A stretch of 64,000 nt of DNA, from contig NZ_CANLYK010000001.1 of NCBI RefSeq assembly GCF_947495325.1, positions 1,116,001-1,180,000 on the forward strand. Reading direction: 5' to 3'. Source of the DNA: an uncultured Allomuricauda sp. Lineage in GTDB: Bacteria; Bacteroidota; Bacteroidia; Flavobacteriales; Flavobacteriaceae. Numbering within the stretch: the stretch's first letter is position 1; each line of letters starts with the position of its first letter. Shown here one piece after another: positions 46,930 through 56,091 of this stretch. Under the pieces are notes generated by a model. That model made no database searches. It was not told where the DNA came from and saw nothing but the letters and a program-made list of their open reading frames with translations. Made by a program: the position numbers and the translations under genes.

Positions 46930-48486
46930 TTAGGGTGTTTTATCCAAACCAAACCCTCGCATCTGTCTTTCTTCTTCTGCCAAACCTCTCAAATATTCCA
47001 CTCCGGCTTTGTCGACTTTATCTTTCCAAGCCGGTAAAACCGGAACTCCCCAACCTTCCTTTTTTAAATCGGCTTCGTCATTATTAAGGGTCATTTGTGC
47101 GGCCATGAGGTCAGTCATCATTTGAAATTGCTTTTTGAACTCTGGCTGTTCTGCCAGATTGGTCGTTTCAAAAGGGTCGTTTTCCAAATCAAAGAGTTGG
47201 GTCACTACCTTATTGTCCACATTGTATTTGATTAATTTGTATCGTTCATTGCGAACTGCCCTTTGGAAGTTTTTATAGGCAAAGAACATTCCATCGCGAA
47301 CTTGTTGTACGGTATCCAGCAGTACAGGTTTTAAACTTTGGCCTTCTACGGTCTTGGGAATACTGGTCTCTGTCAAGTCACACAAAGTAGGGTAGATATC
47401 AAAAAGGTAGGCGAAGCAATCCGTGGTCTTTCCTTTGGGAATTCCGGGGCCTTTAAACAGTAGGGGGACATTAATGCTATGTTCATATAGATTTTGTTTG
47501 CCCATAAGCCCGTGTTGACCTACTGCCAATCCGTTATCCCCAGCAAAAACGATAATGGTGTTCTCCGCAAGCCCTTTCTCTTCCAGCTTATTTAACACCC
47601 TTCCTATTTGGGCATCCAAATGGGTAATCATGGCATAATAGGCAGCGATATTTGCCCTGATCTCTTCTTCCGTCCTAGGATAGCCGGCCAGCCATTCGTC
47701 ACGTATGTCCAATTCTCCATTATCGAAGGGATGAGCCTTTTTGAAATTTTCAGGTACCAAAATCGAATCAGGATCATATCTATCCAAATATTCTTTTGGC
47801 ATTTCCCGCGGATCATGGGGCGCCTGAAACGCCAAATACATAAAAAACGGTTTTTCCGAATCGTATGTATCCAAAAACGTCACCCCAGCATCTGCATAAA
47901 GCTCCGATGAATGCTTATCCGAAGGTGTATTCAAACGTTCCTCAGAATAATCCTTTCCTTTATCGAATTCATAGGTAGGCACTTGGTATTGGCGATGCAT
48001 GCCTCCAAAAAATATTTTTGAACCGTCGTCAAAACTGCGGACAAAGGCGTTTTTTCCATTATGCCATTTCCCTATATGAAAGGTATGGTAGCCTGCATTA
48101 CCAAGGGTTCTAGGCAGAGTCGTATGAGTTGTATCTATTGTATTTCCTGTTGGATCTATGTTGAATAATGCTCTACCTGTCATAAGCATTGCCCTACTGG
48201 GAGCACATACCGCCCCGTTCATGGCACCCATGATATAAGCATTCTTAAAGAAGGTTCCATCTGCCACCAATTGATCTAGATTTGGCGTAGAGACCTGTGA
48301 ATTTCCAAGAGCGTTAATTGTATTTCGGGTTTGGTCATCGGCCAGTAAAAAAATGATATTCGGCTTCTTTTCAACAGCATAAATTGTAGACTTTGATTCC
48401 GTTTTGGGCTTGCACGAACCCAAAATCAGGATGGACAATACCACTATATATACTTCAAACTTAGTGTAGGAAATTTTTCTCTTCAT
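46930..48486 (-). CDS. Sulfatase (S1 family, Cys type), lipoprotein
   Basis: A 518-residue sulfatase with lipobox LGSC. Catalytic Cys94 is in CAPSR. Metal ligands are in LADDQ and FAGDNGLAVGQHGLMGKQNLYE, the latter resembling the iduronate-2-sulfatase/choline-sulfatase branch. It is 8 bp downstream of the third sulfatase gene, so one operon is certain in practice. The substrate is probably a different sulfate position from that of its neighbours. Confidence 0.95.
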   Translation of the reverse strand: MKRKISYTKFEVYIVVLSILILGSCKPKTESKSTIYAVEKKPNIIFLLADDQTRNTINALGNSQVSTPNLDQLVADGTFFKNAYIMGAMNGAVCAPSRAMLMTGRALFNIDPTGNTIDTTHTTLPRTLGNAGYHTFHIGKWHNGKNAFVRSFDDGSKIFFGGMHRQYQVPTYEFDKGKDYSEERLNTPSDKHSSELYADAGVTFLDTYDSEKPFFMYLAFQAPHDPREMPKEYLDRYDPDSILVPENFKKAHPFDNGELDIRDEWLAGYPRTEEEIRANIAAYYAMITHLDAQIGRVLNKLEEKGLAENTIIVFAGDNGLAVGQHGLMGKQNLYEHSINVPLLFKGPGIPKGKTTDCFAYLFDIYPTLCDLTETSIPKTVEGQSLKPVLLDTVQQVRDGMFFAYKNFQRAVRNERYKLIKYNVDNKVVTQLFDLENDPFETTNLAEQPEFKKQFQMMTDLMAAQMTLNNDEADLKKEGWGVPVLPAWKDKVDKAGVEYLRGLAEEERQMRGFGLDKTP

Positions 48487-48494
48487 CCGTTTTT

Positions 48495-50000
48495 TTATTG
48501 TTTTTTAGCCTCTTTCAATAACTTGGTCAACTCTGCGACCACTTCTGAATGTTCCATATAAAGGTTTACAGTTTCATTTATATCATTTTCCATATCATAC
48601 AATGTGCCTTTTGGTTCATGATCAGAGGCAACTATAACCTTTGGTTCACTAAAACCACCAGATCCTAACTGAGTTGTCAGCTTCCATTTACCTTTTCTAA
48701 TGGAGAAAACTCCATCAAGCGAATGATGGATGGTGTAGTCACGAATCTGTTTATCCGTATCGGTCTTTAGATAGGCCTTTAACATATCATAGCTATCTTC
48801 TCCGGCACCTTTTGGTAACGGTTTCCCTATTACTCCTGAAAGTGTAGCCAATAGATCTGTGGTACAGATTATTTGATCCGAGCTTGAACTTGGGGCAATA
48901 TTCCCTGGCCACATGGCTATATAGGGTACATGATGACCACCTTCATAGATATCCGCTTTTTGTCCCTTAAACGTATAATTGGCACGATGGGCATATTTTT
49001 CCTTGTCATCGGGTGTCCAATGAGACCCGTTGTCCGATGTTACTATTATCAATGTATTCTCCAATTGTCCGGATTTCCCCAAAGCATGCATAACCTTGCC
49101 CACTGCATTGTCAACGTCCAACACAAAATCGCCATAAGTACCAGCCTGTGATTTTCCTTCTGTGGCATCTGTGGGAAGCCAAGGCGTATGAGGTCCTGTA
49201 AGTGGAAAGTAGAGAAAGAATGGATTTTTGGTTTTTTTCTGATTATGGATATACGATACAGCTTTATCAGTGATGTTATCCAATACTTCCTCAAAAACAA
49301 AACTAGGGGATACTTCTCCTGCTCTCCAAAAAACACCTCGACCGTCTTCCTCTTCAGATTTTCCTTCAGTATAGGCTGTAGGAAGTTCAACCGATTTACC
49401 ATTCTCAATATAGAGATAGGGTGTCATATCCAAAGAAGCAGGGATTATATAAGAATAGTCAAAACCGAGTTCTTTTGGACCGGAAATTGGCTTACTAAAA
49501 TCCACATTGCTATCATCACCTTTTTCAAAAACCATGGTCCACTCATATTTAGCAATAGGTTTTTCAATGTTTTTAGGTTGCCATCCCAAACCGAGATGCC
49601 ACTTACCTATACAAGCCGTATTGTACCCATTATCTTTTAAAAACGAAGCGACAGTTACCCTGTTTTCTTCAATTAGCGGTTGATCATAGCCCCATAGCAC
49701 ACCATTCTTCAGGCTACTGCGCCATGCGTATCGACCAGTAATAATCCCGTACCGAGTGGGTGTACAAACTGATGAATTGGAATGTGCATCAGTAAATTGG
49801 ATACCATTCTCAACAATACGATCCATACTAGGTGTTTTAATACCAGATTGTGGATTTAAGGAAGAAAGGTCGCCATAACCCAAATCGTCAGCAAGTATGT
49901 AGACTACATTTGGTAATTTCTTTATAACTACTTTGCTTTCCTGTGCCTCACAATATCCAAGAATCAATATTGATATTGGTAGAATTATCCATTTTTTCAT
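48495..50000 (-). CDS. Arylsulfatase-type sulfatase (Cys type), lipoprotein
   Basis: A 501-residue sulfatase with lipobox LGYC. Catalytic Cys79 is in CTPTR. Metal ligands are in LADDLGYGD and TSDNGSHW, and IGKWHLGLGW follows. It shows the arylsulfatase A-like layout often found in marine polysaccharide loci. It lies 130 bp downstream of the TonB-dependent receptor gene and starts the sulfatase operon. Confidence 0.95.
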   Translation of the reverse strand: MKKWIILPISILILGYCEAQESKVVIKKLPNVVYILADDLGYGDLSSLNPQSGIKTPSMDRIVENGIQFTDAHSNSSVCTPTRYGIITGRYAWRSSLKNGVLWGYDQPLIEENRVTVASFLKDNGYNTACIGKWHLGLGWQPKNIEKPIAKYEWTMVFEKGDDSNVDFSKPISGPKELGFDYSYIIPASLDMTPYLYIENGKSVELPTAYTEGKSEEEDGRGVFWRAGEVSPSFVFEEVLDNITDKAVSYIHNQKKTKNPFFLYFPLTGPHTPWLPTDATEGKSQAGTYGDFVLDVDNAVGKVMHALGKSGQLENTLIIVTSDNGSHWTPDDKEKYAHRANYTFKGQKADIYEGGHHVPYIAMWPGNIAPSSSSDQIICTTDLLATLSGVIGKPLPKGAGEDSYDMLKAYLKTDTDKQIRDYTIHHSLDGVFSIRKGKWKLTTQLGSGGFSEPKVIVASDHEPKGTLYDMENDINETVNLYMEHSEVVAELTKLLKEAKKQ

Positions 50001-50130
50001 AATCCATATAAATAAAAAGGCATCACTTACTACTTATAGAAGTAAAATTGATGCCTTTAACTTAAACTAACTCATCACACTCAAAGTTTACTTTAGCAAA
50101 GTCTTTTAGGTGTTTCAATACAATTTTTAT

Positions 50131-53100
50131 TTAAAAACCATATCGTAAACCCATGGTGACTATAGGTTCCAATGATATCAATTGGAAAGACTCATTTGGA
50201 TTATTTCTAAAGAAAGACCTTTGATCCGCACCAGTAACATTCTGAACTGCCAAAGAAAGTTGCATTCCATCAAATATATTGTAGTTGCCACGTAAATCTA
50301 ATTGACCTCTACCTTCTGTATATTCAGGTAACGATGTTAACCCCTGTCCTGAAAGTGTTCTTAAAAAGTTACTTCGTATGTTGTAGGCAGCCCGCAAACC
50401 GAATTTTTCGTTTTCAAAATAGGCAACCGTATTAAAATTGTGTTTTGAAGTACCTGGAAACGCATCATCTGCATTGATATCGTCATTATCGAAATCTGCA
50501 GTAATGAAGTTATAGTTAGCCTGCACACCAAAGTTTCTCAAACCATCTGAAATGATATCCAAAGGCTGATTGAATCCAGCTTCAAATCCAAATACCTTTG
50601 CGTTACCAATGTTTCTAGGTTGGGAAACTTCATAGGTCTGGCTTTGAAAGTCATCTAAAACTCCAGCTGCTTGCATCCCTGTAGTATCAAAACCTCCATC
50701 TTCCAGCACCTGCTCAAACGGAACTAAAGACTGAACGTTTGTACCGACGTAATCAGATATATTTTTGTAAAAGACACTAAAAACAACGGCACCTCCAAAA
50801 TTATTGTACCATTCTAAAGTGTTGTCCAATTGCCAAGTAGTATAAGGCTTCAACTCGGTATTGGGTAGAGAAACAGCACCATTCGTACCGTCAAATTGTG
50901 TATTTAAAGTATTCATTGCACTCAAAGTTCCTCCAGGAGTCAATTCATTGTACTCTGGTCTTGAAAGCGTCTTTACTACACTAAAGCGGTAGTTTAAGTC
51001 TTTATTCAATTCAAACTTCAAGTTCAATGAAGGTAAAACTTGCCATTGATCATCATTGACTTCAGCCTGTACTCTACCTAAATTTATAGGACCTCCATTT
51101 TCTGCTTCAGGATCATTAAGTGTAATGGTTGTAAATGCTTTACCTGTGTACTCCGTGCGAACGCCACGGAAACCTAAGTTACCAGAAACAGGAACCTTAC
51201 CCCATTTGGTACGTACATTCAGCTGTCCATAAATTGCCAAGGTCTTTTCTTGAAATTCAAATAGTGGTCCATTCTGTAGACGCCAGCCTTCATCTGTTCC
51301 ATCAGCAATAGTCTGTTCTTCAATGTTTTCAGCATCAAATATGTTAACATTATTACCAAAAAGAGGATGACTACCTGGATTGTAATTGAAAAAGTCTGAA
51401 TATGTGTTTTCATAAGCACTTATATTAGCTCTGGGCCAAGAATCCATTAAACCATAGTTATTGCCTGGTAAAAAATTTGTTATATATTCCCCAAAGGCAT
51501 CATTGGCACTAACTGTTGGTACTGTACCCCCATTAGTAGATGCCAAATAATCAGATAACGGAGCTCCATTTCTTTGTACTGCTGCAACAAAAAAGTCATT
51601 AGTCGATAGTCTTGATCCAAAATCCAAAGAAACATTATCACTCAATTCCTTAGAAAGATCTAGTCTAAAAGCATTATTGGTTGCCCCCACATATCTATTC
51701 CACTGAACAATGGGTGCGGCCAAGTCGTTACTTGTAATCGATGATATCCAACTTGATTGAGCATCTTGACCTAACTCAAATCGAGGATAATCCGAACCGT
51801 CAAAAACAAAAGGCCCATTATTAAAAGGCTGACCAGCAGCAGCACTTCTTCCCCCAACTTCCAATATTTGATTATAATCCAAGTTAGAATACGAGTAATC
51901 TGCCTCTATTTTCCATCCATTCCTTTCCCACGTGGCATTCAATCCACCGACCCAAGTATCGTTTAAATTATCATACCAAGTAGTTTGGAATAACATATTT
52001 GCGCCTTCAGTAAGCTCACCTGTAGCACTATTAAAAGCACCAGTTGTATTATACCCCTGCAAAAAATTATCTACAATACTAAGGTTTCCAGGTGCAAATA
52101 CTTTGTCCGGGGAAATTACCCCTGTTACTGCATTGGTACCGGGATTAGGTCTGATCAAAGCTCGATTACTATACGTTTCAAATCTTGAAAACTGTAGATC
52201 GGCTACTATGTGCAACGATTCAACTGGTTTCCATTCCAAAGCAGCCGACATAGCCAAACGATCTTGTTCTTCTCTAATCGGATTATTTGTGACGTTATTG
52301 GGAATCAAAACACCTGTATACTCGGTATCACCTCCAGCGTCACCATCCCATACACCATTACCATTGGTATCCTCTTTTAAATTTCTAGCCGTTATTCTCG
52401 AAAAAACTTGATCTCTCGCACGCTCATTGTTACTGGTAAGAAAAGATACGTATGCCCCAAAAGTATCGTCTTTTGTTTTACCCCCTACTATTGCACTTAT
52501 TCGAGGTGTAAGGGTAAAAAAACCATCATGTTGGACATCCGACTCACCACGGACATTTACTGCACCAAAAAAATTACTGTCATTTTTATAGCTTGCCGAT
52601 AAAGGCCTAAGCGTTTGAAAATTCACAAGCCCACCCAAACCTGGTTCAATAAGACCTGCCTCTGATGTTTTATAAACGGTAGCGCCTTGAAGAATCTCTG
52701 GTGGTATTACGTCTACATTAAACTGCCTAAATCTACTAATACCTTCAACACCAGCTGAAAGTGGTTGTCTACCATTGACTGTTACTTGAACAAATGCCGG
52801 ACCAATACCCCTAATCGAGACACGTGAACCACCATCTTGCCCACCAGATTGGTCTTCTTGAATCTGAACTCCTGGAACTCTGCGAAGTGCATCACCAATA
52901 TTTTCATCAGAATAGTTTCCAATATCTTGGGGAGAAATGGATTCAACAACACTTGTGGCTCTTCTTTTTGTCTGAATAGCCCGTTGTTCAGCACCACGGA
53001 AACCAACCAGGACAATCTCATCCAGACCAGCTGCCGATTCTTCTAGAGTAACGTTTATAGTACTTTGTGACTTCACAGGAATCTCCACGGTGTTGAACCC

Positions 53101-53679
53101 TATGAAAGAAATCACAAGAATAGCATCTTCATTAGCAACTTCGATGGAAAAATTACCATCAAAATCGGCTTGCACCCCGTTAACTGTTCCTTTTTCTATG
53201 ATATTGGTTCCAGGCAACGGATTACCAGAACTGTCCGTTACTGATCCAGTAACTGTAGTCTGCAGTTGTATTGAATGGGAATTATCAGGAATACGGCTCG
53301 CGGCAACTTTTTTGACCTTATTGTTCTTTAGGATAATTATCTTCTTCTTAACCTTGAAAAAAATATTGGTGTTGGCAAACAAGGTTTCCAGAATATTGGA
53401 AACTCTATCATTTTTTACATGAATAGAAACCTTTCTGTCAATATCAACTTTGGCATGATTGTACAGAAATTCGAATTCCGTCAACGATTCTATTTCATCG
53501 AATACCTCCTTAACAGTAACGTTTTCAAGATCCAAGGTTACTTTTGTTTTTTGTGAATACGTGTTGGCATTCAAACTAATCAACGAAAACAATACTAAAA
53601 GTGTAGTGAGTTTCATCTTTAAGTCATATTTAAACGACACCCTTTTGGGGAATGTCCCAAATATCTTGAGATTTTTCAT
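50131..53679 (-). CDS. TonB-dependent receptor with N-terminal STN signalling domain
   Basis: An 1182-residue outer-membrane receptor. A signal (about 22-43) is followed by an STN/Secretin_N domain (about 45-115, KVTLDLENVTVKEVFDEIESLTEFEFLYNHAKV), which contacts an anti-sigma factor. Then come a carboxypeptidase-D-like domain (about 143-215), a plug (RRVPGVQIQEDQSGG, VSIRGIGPAFVQVTVNGRQ) and a barrel ending GLRYGF. It imports the locus substrate and signals through the adjacent FecR/FecI pair. No SusD gene is next to it. The N-terminal 21 residues before the signal are typical for this receptor class. Confidence 0.93.
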   Translation of the reverse strand: MKNLKIFGTFPKRVSFKYDLKMKLTTLLVLFSLISLNANTYSQKTKVTLDLENVTVKEVFDEIESLTEFEFLYNHAKVDIDRKVSIHVKNDRVSNILETLFANTNIFFKVKKKIIILKNNKVKKVAASRIPDNSHSIQLQTTVTGSVTDSSGNPLPGTNIIEKGTVNGVQADFDGNFSIEVANEDAILVISFIGFNTVEIPVKSQSTINVTLEESAAGLDEIVLVGFRGAEQRAIQTKRRATSVVESISPQDIGNYSDENIGDALRRVPGVQIQEDQSGGQDGGSRVSIRGIGPAFVQVTVNGRQPLSAGVEGISRFRQFNVDVIPPEILQGATVYKTSEAGLIEPGLGGLVNFQTLRPLSASYKNDSNFFGAVNVRGESDVQHDGFFTLTPRISAIVGGKTKDDTFGAYVSFLTSNNERARDQVFSRITARNLKEDTNGNGVWDGDAGGDTEYTGVLIPNNVTNNPIREEQDRLAMSAALEWKPVESLHIVADLQFSRFETYSNRALIRPNPGTNAVTGVISPDKVFAPGNLSIVDNFLQGYNTTGAFNSATGELTEGANMLFQTTWYDNLNDTWVGGLNATWERNGWKIEADYSYSNLDYNQILEVGGRSAAAGQPFNNGPFVFDGSDYPRFELGQDAQSSWISSITSNDLAAPIVQWNRYVGATNNAFRLDLSKELSDNVSLDFGSRLSTNDFFVAAVQRNGAPLSDYLASTNGGTVPTVSANDAFGEYITNFLPGNNYGLMDSWPRANISAYENTYSDFFNYNPGSHPLFGNNVNIFDAENIEEQTIADGTDEGWRLQNGPLFEFQEKTLAIYGQLNVRTKWGKVPVSGNLGFRGVRTEYTGKAFTTITLNDPEAENGGPINLGRVQAEVNDDQWQVLPSLNLKFELNKDLNYRFSVVKTLSRPEYNELTPGGTLSAMNTLNTQFDGTNGAVSLPNTELKPYTTWQLDNTLEWYNNFGGAVVFSVFYKNISDYVGTNVQSLVPFEQVLEDGGFDTTGMQAAGVLDDFQSQTYEVSQPRNIGNAKVFGFEAGFNQPLDIISDGLRNFGVQANYNFITADFDNDDINADDAFPGTSKHNFNTVAYFENEKFGLRAAYNIRSNFLRTLSGQGLTSLPEYTEGRGQLDLRGNYNIFDGMQLSLAVQNVTGADQRSFFRNNPNESFQLISLEPIVTMGLRYGF

Positions 53680-53775
53680 AATTTAGTTTTTGTTGGGTTA
53701 TTTTTTGGTTTTTTCTTCGGTAATCTTTGCTTTTTTGCTTTTCGATTCTTTTTTCAGTGTCATATTAATTTGTGT

Positions 53776-54963
53776 TTAGTTTAAAATATTGGTTATTATA
53801 ATTTTGTTATCTTCTTTACTATATTCATAGGAGAAAGGTGTGTCTTCTCTAAAAGAATCTAAAATTTCACTAAGGTTTTTTTGATTGGTAAAAGAGGCGG
53901 AGTAAATCTGCTTATCCAAAAATGAGTAGTTGTTCTCTATGGAAACATTGAAATGTCTTTCCAATCTCTCTCTAATATTGCTGAAGGGGATGTTTCTGAA
54001 TAACAGTATTCCGTCTTTCCAAGCCGTATAAACTTTGGTGTCCACTCTTTTTACGGAGATTTCTTTGGTTTCTTTGTCCCAGTTGGCCAATTGTCCGGGT
54101 GTCAATAGTACCTGTTTGCCAATGTCTTCTTTATCACCAGTTTCATATAATTTGACAGACCCTTCGATTAGGACGGTATTAATATCTGTGTCTGTAGGAT
54201 AGTGTGATACATTGAACTTGGTACCCAACACCTGCACGTTCATGGAATTGGCATTCACTATAAATGGGTGGTCCTTGTCGCTGGCAACATCAAAATAGGC
54301 TTCTCCCTTTAGAAAAATCTTTCTTTCCATGCCCTTAATGAAGTGCACCGGATACTTGATTGAACTGCCCGAATTGAGTTTTACATATGTACCATCCGAC
54401 AGCGATACATCGAATCTTTTACCATTAGGCACAGTCAACTCATTAAAAATAATTTCATCAGGTACAGGACCATGGCCATAATTCAGATGGCTCCCATTTT
54501 GGATTCCAATAAGTTTTCCTTTGGAATCGAGAATTTTACGTTGTCCTTTCTCCGATAGTATTTGGGTTTGCCCATTACCAAAAGTCAGGGTAATATGATT
54601 GGGGTTTGGAGAAACTGATTCTTTATTATCGAACACTTTATTGTAGCCAAAAGTAAGCCCTATGAACACCAGTAAAACTGCCGCAATCTTATAAAGATTA
54701 GAAGTATTTATTTTTTCCAGGGAAAGAAAAGGCTTTTTCTTGGTGTCATCAATTTGATTCCAAATTCTATCAAATAGCATTTCAGAATCATCATTACTTC
54801 TTCTTTCTAAACTTTTGGTGCTTTTTGAGAAGTTCCCCATCACCTTTTCAAAGCTATCTCTGTTTTCGGGATTTTTTATCAAATCCATAAACAGCTCATA
54901 CTCCTCTTCTGAAATAGTGTTATCTATGAATTTTTCTAAGAGGACTTTAAAGTTTCCTTTCAT
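53776..54963 (-). CDS. FecR-type anti-sigma factor
   Basis: A 395-residue protein. A cytoplasmic N-terminal domain (1-88) is followed by one membrane helix (about 92-108, IAAVLLVFIGLTFGY), a periplasmic FecR domain (about 175-285, GKRFDVSLSDGTYVKLNSGSSIKYP and FDVASDKDHPFIVNA) and a C-terminal DUF4974 domain. It holds the ECF sigma factor and is relieved by the STN domain of the receptor downstream. It is 96 bp upstream of the receptor gene on the same strand. Confidence 0.93.
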   Translation of the reverse strand: MKGNFKVLLEKFIDNTISEEEYELFMDLIKNPENRDSFEKVMGNFSKSTKSLERRSNDDSEMLFDRIWNQIDDTKKKPFLSLEKINTSNLYKIAAVLLVFIGLTFGYNKVFDNKESVSPNPNHITLTFGNGQTQILSEKGQRKILDSKGKLIGIQNGSHLNYGHGPVPDEIIFNELTVPNGKRFDVSLSDGTYVKLNSGSSIKYPVHFIKGMERKIFLKGEAYFDVASDKDHPFIVNANSMNVQVLGTKFNVSHYPTDTDINTVLIEGSVKLYETGDKEDIGKQVLLTPGQLANWDKETKEISVKRVDTKVYTAWKDGILLFRNIPFSNIRERLERHFNVSIENNYSFLDKQIYSASFTNQKNLSEILDSFREDTPFSYEYSKEDNKIIITNILN

Positions 54964-55194
54964 TATGTAGTGAAATAAGATTTTTTAGATTGCCATTATC
55001 ATATATAATACACTTGAAAATTGCAAAAGTCCCAGCTAGTGTATTGTTTTTTTTAGGATATGCTAAAAGTCAATGGTTCAAGACCCATATGCCAACAGTT
55101 GGTTCCCAACGAAACCCGACTAGTTCATAGGTATCCGATTAAACTGAATTTTAAACCCAAAAAGAAGAATAAGAATTTAAATATGGAGTATTGA

Positions 55195-55755
55195 TTATTG
55201 CGTCTGCAAGTGCGGACGAAGTTGTTTCTTAATCAATCGCAAGGTTTCCCACAAATGATTTTTTACCGTTTTAGGGCTGATGTTTAAAAGGTCGGCGATT
55301 TCTTGATTACTTTTTCCCTGTTGCTTTGATAAAATGAAAACGCTTCTTTTTTGCGAAGGAAGCCCTTCAAGGATATCGCTAAGGATAACATCATATTCAA
55401 CGGACAAAATCATATTTTCCGTTTGATGGTTGGAGTGCTCTAGGTTTCTCCAAACCTCTTGTTTTAATGATTCTTGGTTAGCAACTTTTCGAAGATAATT
55501 ATACGTGTGGTTTCTAGCTACGGTATATATATATGAATCAAATGAGCGTGTGCAATCCAATGTTTTTCTGTTCGTCCAAATCTTTATAAATACCTCTTGA
55601 AGAATTTCTTCAGCTACGTAGCCCGATTTTGTAATAGAGACGATAAAACTATACAACCCCTTTTCATATTGATCAAATATAGATTTAAAAGCAGATTTTT
55701 CTCCCCGTTTGAGGGCCAATAAAGTATTGTTGCTATTTGAGAGAGACTTTTTCAT
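55195..55755 (-). CDS. ECF sigma factor (FecI-like)
   Basis: A 186-residue sigma-70 family factor of the Bacteroides expansion type. Region 2 is at about 25-90 (IFDQYEKGLYSFIVS, AEEILQEVFIKIWTN) and region 4 is at about 125-180 (LPSQKRSVFILSKQQGKSNQEIADLLNISPKTVKNHL). It probably drives the receptor and downstream sulfatases on release from FecR. It is upstream of FecR by 231 bp, so it may be transcribed separately. Confidence 0.95.
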   Translation of the reverse strand: MKKSLSNSNNTLLALKRGEKSAFKSIFDQYEKGLYSFIVSITKSGYVAEEILQEVFIKIWTNRKTLDCTRSFDSYIYTVARNHTYNYLRKVANQESLKQEVWRNLEHSNHQTENMILSVEYDVILSDILEGLPSQKRSVFILSKQQGKSNQEIADLLNISPKTVKNHLWETLRLIKKQLRPHLQTQ

Positions 55756-56091
55756 TTTTTTTCACCAATCCTACAGCGCCCATATAAAAGGGGGTTTATT
55801 TTAATAAAATTTAAGTTATTAGATGTCATTTTTAAGAAAATACTAATTATCAAGTATCAATACTGCGACTCTTTTATTATTTAGAAGATAAAATTAAGTC
55901 GTTGTTAGGTAAACATCCAATACGATGCATACTAATTATGATACTTTTTTTGCCTCTACAAGAATATTACAATGCATTCTCTGATTTTTAAATATTTCGG
56001 TGTCATTTAGAGAAGTGAGCTGAATACTTTGCGTATTCATATATTCTAAACATATGTATTTTTTAATTTCAAAACGAATCAGATAATAGGT
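55756..56091. other. Gap without gene
   Basis: 336 bp with no coding signal. A 7-bp inverted repeat TGAATAC/GTATTCA lies at 56021-56039, without a T-tract. The part near 55756 presumably holds the promoter of the sigma factor gene. Confidence 0.6.

Noticed and set aside
49188..49640. A 150-residue open frame on the plus strand
   Set aside because: It is antisense to a sulfatase gene; composition is rich in Phe and Ile as expected for a reverse-frame artefact.
51932..52411. A 159-residue open frame on the plus strand
   Set aside because: It is antisense to the TonB-dependent receptor barrel, with no start signal or domain.
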